DNA of 13,848 nt from positions 316 to 14,163 of the forward strand of contig DGHD01000043.1 of NCBI GenBank assembly GCA_002392505.1, written 5' to 3'. Position numbers and translations under genes: made by a program. The stretch comes from Christensenella sp. UBA3857 (lineage in GTDB: Bacteria > Bacillota > Clostridia > Christensenellales > CAG-138). This document shows positions 12,798 through 13,848 of this stretch, piece after piece; positions within the stretch are counted from its first letter, which is position 1, and each line of letters begins with the position of its first letter. A model generated the notes under the pieces. It searched no databases. It was not told where the DNA came from and was given only the letters and a program-made list of their open reading frames with translations.

Positions 12798-13355
12798 ATG
12801 ATCGTAAACGAGACCGAATTCACATTGAAGGACGGAAGGAAAGCCGTCATACGCAGCCCGCGGGACGAGGATATCGAGGGCATGCTCGAGTACCTTTACG
12901 TGACCTCCGGGGAGACGGAGTTCCTGCTCCGCTATCCCGAGGAGTGCGTGAAATACACCCCCGAGGGCGAGAAGGCGCTGTTCGACAGGATGAACGCGGC
13001 GGATAACGAGACGATGATCGTGTGCCTTGTGGACGGCGTCATCGCCGGAAACTGCCAGGTCACGTGGAAAAAGAGCATCAAAACGAGGCACAGGGCGGAC
13101 GTTGCGATCGCCCTGAAGCGCGAATTCTGGGGGCTTGGCATAGGCACGCGGCTTTTCGAGGAAATGATACGGATCGCCGAGGCGAACGAGAACATACTCC
13201 AGATGGAGCTCGAGTTCATCGAGGGGAACTCCCGCGCACGCGCGCTGTATGAAAAGATGGGCTTCCGCATAACGGGCATGAGACCTAACGCGATACGCCT
13301 TAAGGACGGCACGCTGCTCAACGAATACACGATGATAAGGACCGTCAAACGCTGA
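12798..13355 (+). CDS. GNAT family N-acetyltransferase (RimJ/RimL-like)
   Basis: 185-residue protein starting MIVNETEFTLKDGRKAVIRS, the usual first strand with IRSPRDEDIEGML at the domain start. The acetyl-CoA loop is IALKREFWGLGIGTRLFEEM (about residues 95-114, G-L-G-I-G-T). It is followed by MELEFIEGNSRARALYEKMG and the terminal GFRITGMRPNAIRLKDG, as in RimJ/RimL-type and antibiotic-modifying GNATs. AAAGGA lies 7 nt before the ATG at 12798. It follows the other GNAT gene by 34 bp and precedes the broken small secreted-protein gene by 19 bp. Substrate unknown. Confidence 0.88.
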   Translation: MIVNETEFTLKDGRKAVIRSPRDEDIEGMLEYLYVTSGETEFLLRYPEECVKYTPEGEKALFDRMNAADNETMIVCLVDGVIAGNCQVTWKKSIKTRHRADVAIALKREFWGLGIGTRLFEEMIRIAEANENILQMELEFIEGNSRARALYEKMGFRITGMRPNAIRLKDGTLLNEYTMIRTVKR

Positions 13356-13374
13356 AAAGCGGGAAGGGTACCCA

Positions 13375-13507
13375 ATGAAAAGGATACTTGCGATACTTCT
13401 TGCTCTGATCACGGCGGCTTCGCTTTTCGTCTGCGCGGGCCGAGGAGGACTTCACCGAAACGGGTCGGTGGTTCATCGAGAATCTTAAAAAGCATAACGG
13501 AAGATAA
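13375..13507 (+). pseudogene. Small secreted-protein gene with a frameshift
   Basis: ATG 13375 opens MKRILAILLALITAASLFVC, a clear signal peptide, but this frame then reads arginine-rich nonsense and stops at 13486-13488. From 13439 the next frame reads AEEDFTETGRWFIENLKKHN to a stop at 13505-13507. Removing one G from the GGG at 13437-13439 would join them as ...LFVCAAEEDFTETG..., with a good signal-peptidase site and 43 residues in all. It is therefore either a pseudogene or a single-base sequencing/assembly error. A weak GGAAGG lies upstream, and the gene probably belongs to the preceding GNAT operon. The function of the mature peptide is unknown. Confidence 0.7.
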
Positions 13508-13525
13508 TGAAAAGCCCCCGGAAAA

Positions 13526-13785
13526 GGGTGCATTCACTTAAGGAGATGCAGGTTTTCAGCCTGAAAAAAGTCAACGTATAAAAAGATATCCGGGGATAGC
13601 TCATATCCCCGGATATTTCTTTTGTATTTCGGCTGAAAACCGCGAAGCGTCTCAAAAGAGGAGATTTTTGTGCCCATCAAGGCGAAAAGCGCAGGAATAC
13701 CTGTTTTGGTCTTTCGAGCATTTTCAACGAAGAGGGGCGCAAAAAGATACCTTTTGAGACTGTGTATCCTTAGGTGAATGCGCCC
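13526..13785. repeat. 260-bp non-coding element with 19-bp terminal inverted repeats (MITE-like)
   Basis: Ends GGGTGCATTCACTTAAGGA (13526-13544) and TCCTTAGGTGAATGCGCCC (13767-13785) are inverted repeats with two transition mismatches. Inside, GGTTTTCAGCC (13551-13561) and GGCTGAAAACC (13631-13641) enclose a terminator-like hairpin. A second long imperfect stem starts GTCTCAAAAG (13649-13658) and ends CTTTTGAGAC (13751-13760). AAAGCCCCCGG (13511-13521) and AAAGCCTCCGG (13786-13796) flank it as an 11-bp direct repeat with one mismatch, although four A separate the left copy from the end. No protein is encoded. The 60 bases after it hold no recognisable gene. Confidence 0.65.
13586..13616. terminator. 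Hairpin inside the 260-bp element
   Basis: ATATCCGGGGATA (13586-13598), loop GCTCA, TATCCCCGGATAT (13604-13616): a perfect 13-bp stem followed by TTCTTTTG. It can terminate transcription of the upstream GNAT/small-protein operon. Confidence 0.75.
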
Positions 13786-13848
13786 AAAGCCTCCGGCCCT
13801 TGCGTTTTACGGCATCAGAATCTGAAATAGATGAACGGGTTATACCCG

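Overview
The window looks like a chromosomal segment of an endospore-forming member of Clostridia (Bacillota), moderately GC-rich and probably an uncultured gut lineage. The basis is an rpoB with Firmicutes-type motifs, a spoIIR-sleB-ypeB sporulation/germination operon, the clostridial DUF4364 and M56/BlaR1-tail families, strong Shine-Dalgarno sites and tRNA genes that encode CCA. I cannot name a genus.

Layout. 1-2012 (minus): 5' two thirds of rpoB, driven by a perfect TTGACA-N17-TATAAT promoter and a leader of about 175 nt. 2398-3321 (plus): sugar-phosphate nucleotidyltransferase, sharing a bidirectional terminator with a DUF4364 winged-helix gene (3383-3907, minus). Divergent from that regulator is a 536-residue membrane protein (4068-5678) that matches only the C-terminal tail of M56/BlaR1 sensors, with no peptidase domain. 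5804-6108: tRNA-Val(GAC) and tRNA-Gln(CTG), then a non-coding array up to a GNAT gene (6519-6950). 7029-9554 (minus): spoIIR, sleB and ypeB in a tightly coupled operon. 9627-10973 (plus): IspE of the MEP isoprenoid pathway, fused in frame to a GNAT domain. 11079-11171: tRNA-Ser(GGA), another non-coding unit, an AT-rich orphan gene (11488-11946) and a third non-coding unit. 12254-13355: two more GNAT genes. 13375-13507: a frameshifted small secreted-protein gene. 13526-13785: a 260-bp non-coding element with 19-bp terminal inverted repeats.

The most unusual content is the set of structured non-coding units beside the tRNA genes. After both tRNA-Gln and tRNA-Ser the order is the same. A terminator-like hairpin has a 5' arm that begins inside the tRNA 3' end. 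An inverted 11-nt copy of that tRNA's own T-arm 3' half follows, then two or three nested hairpins. Last comes a direct copy of the tRNA 3' end, 16 nt for Gln and 21 nt for Ser. The tRNA-Gln unit is followed by a second diverged unit, giving three copies of a 17-bp sequence. A third locus (12004-12180) has the same architecture with a T-arm-like sequence but no intact tRNA beside it. The copies follow the sequence of the neighbouring tRNA, which ordinary repeats do not explain. They could be small tRNA-targeted elements, convergent RNAs ending in a tRNA-tail mimic, or RNA switches acting on tRNA 3' maturation. The sequence alone does not decide between these.
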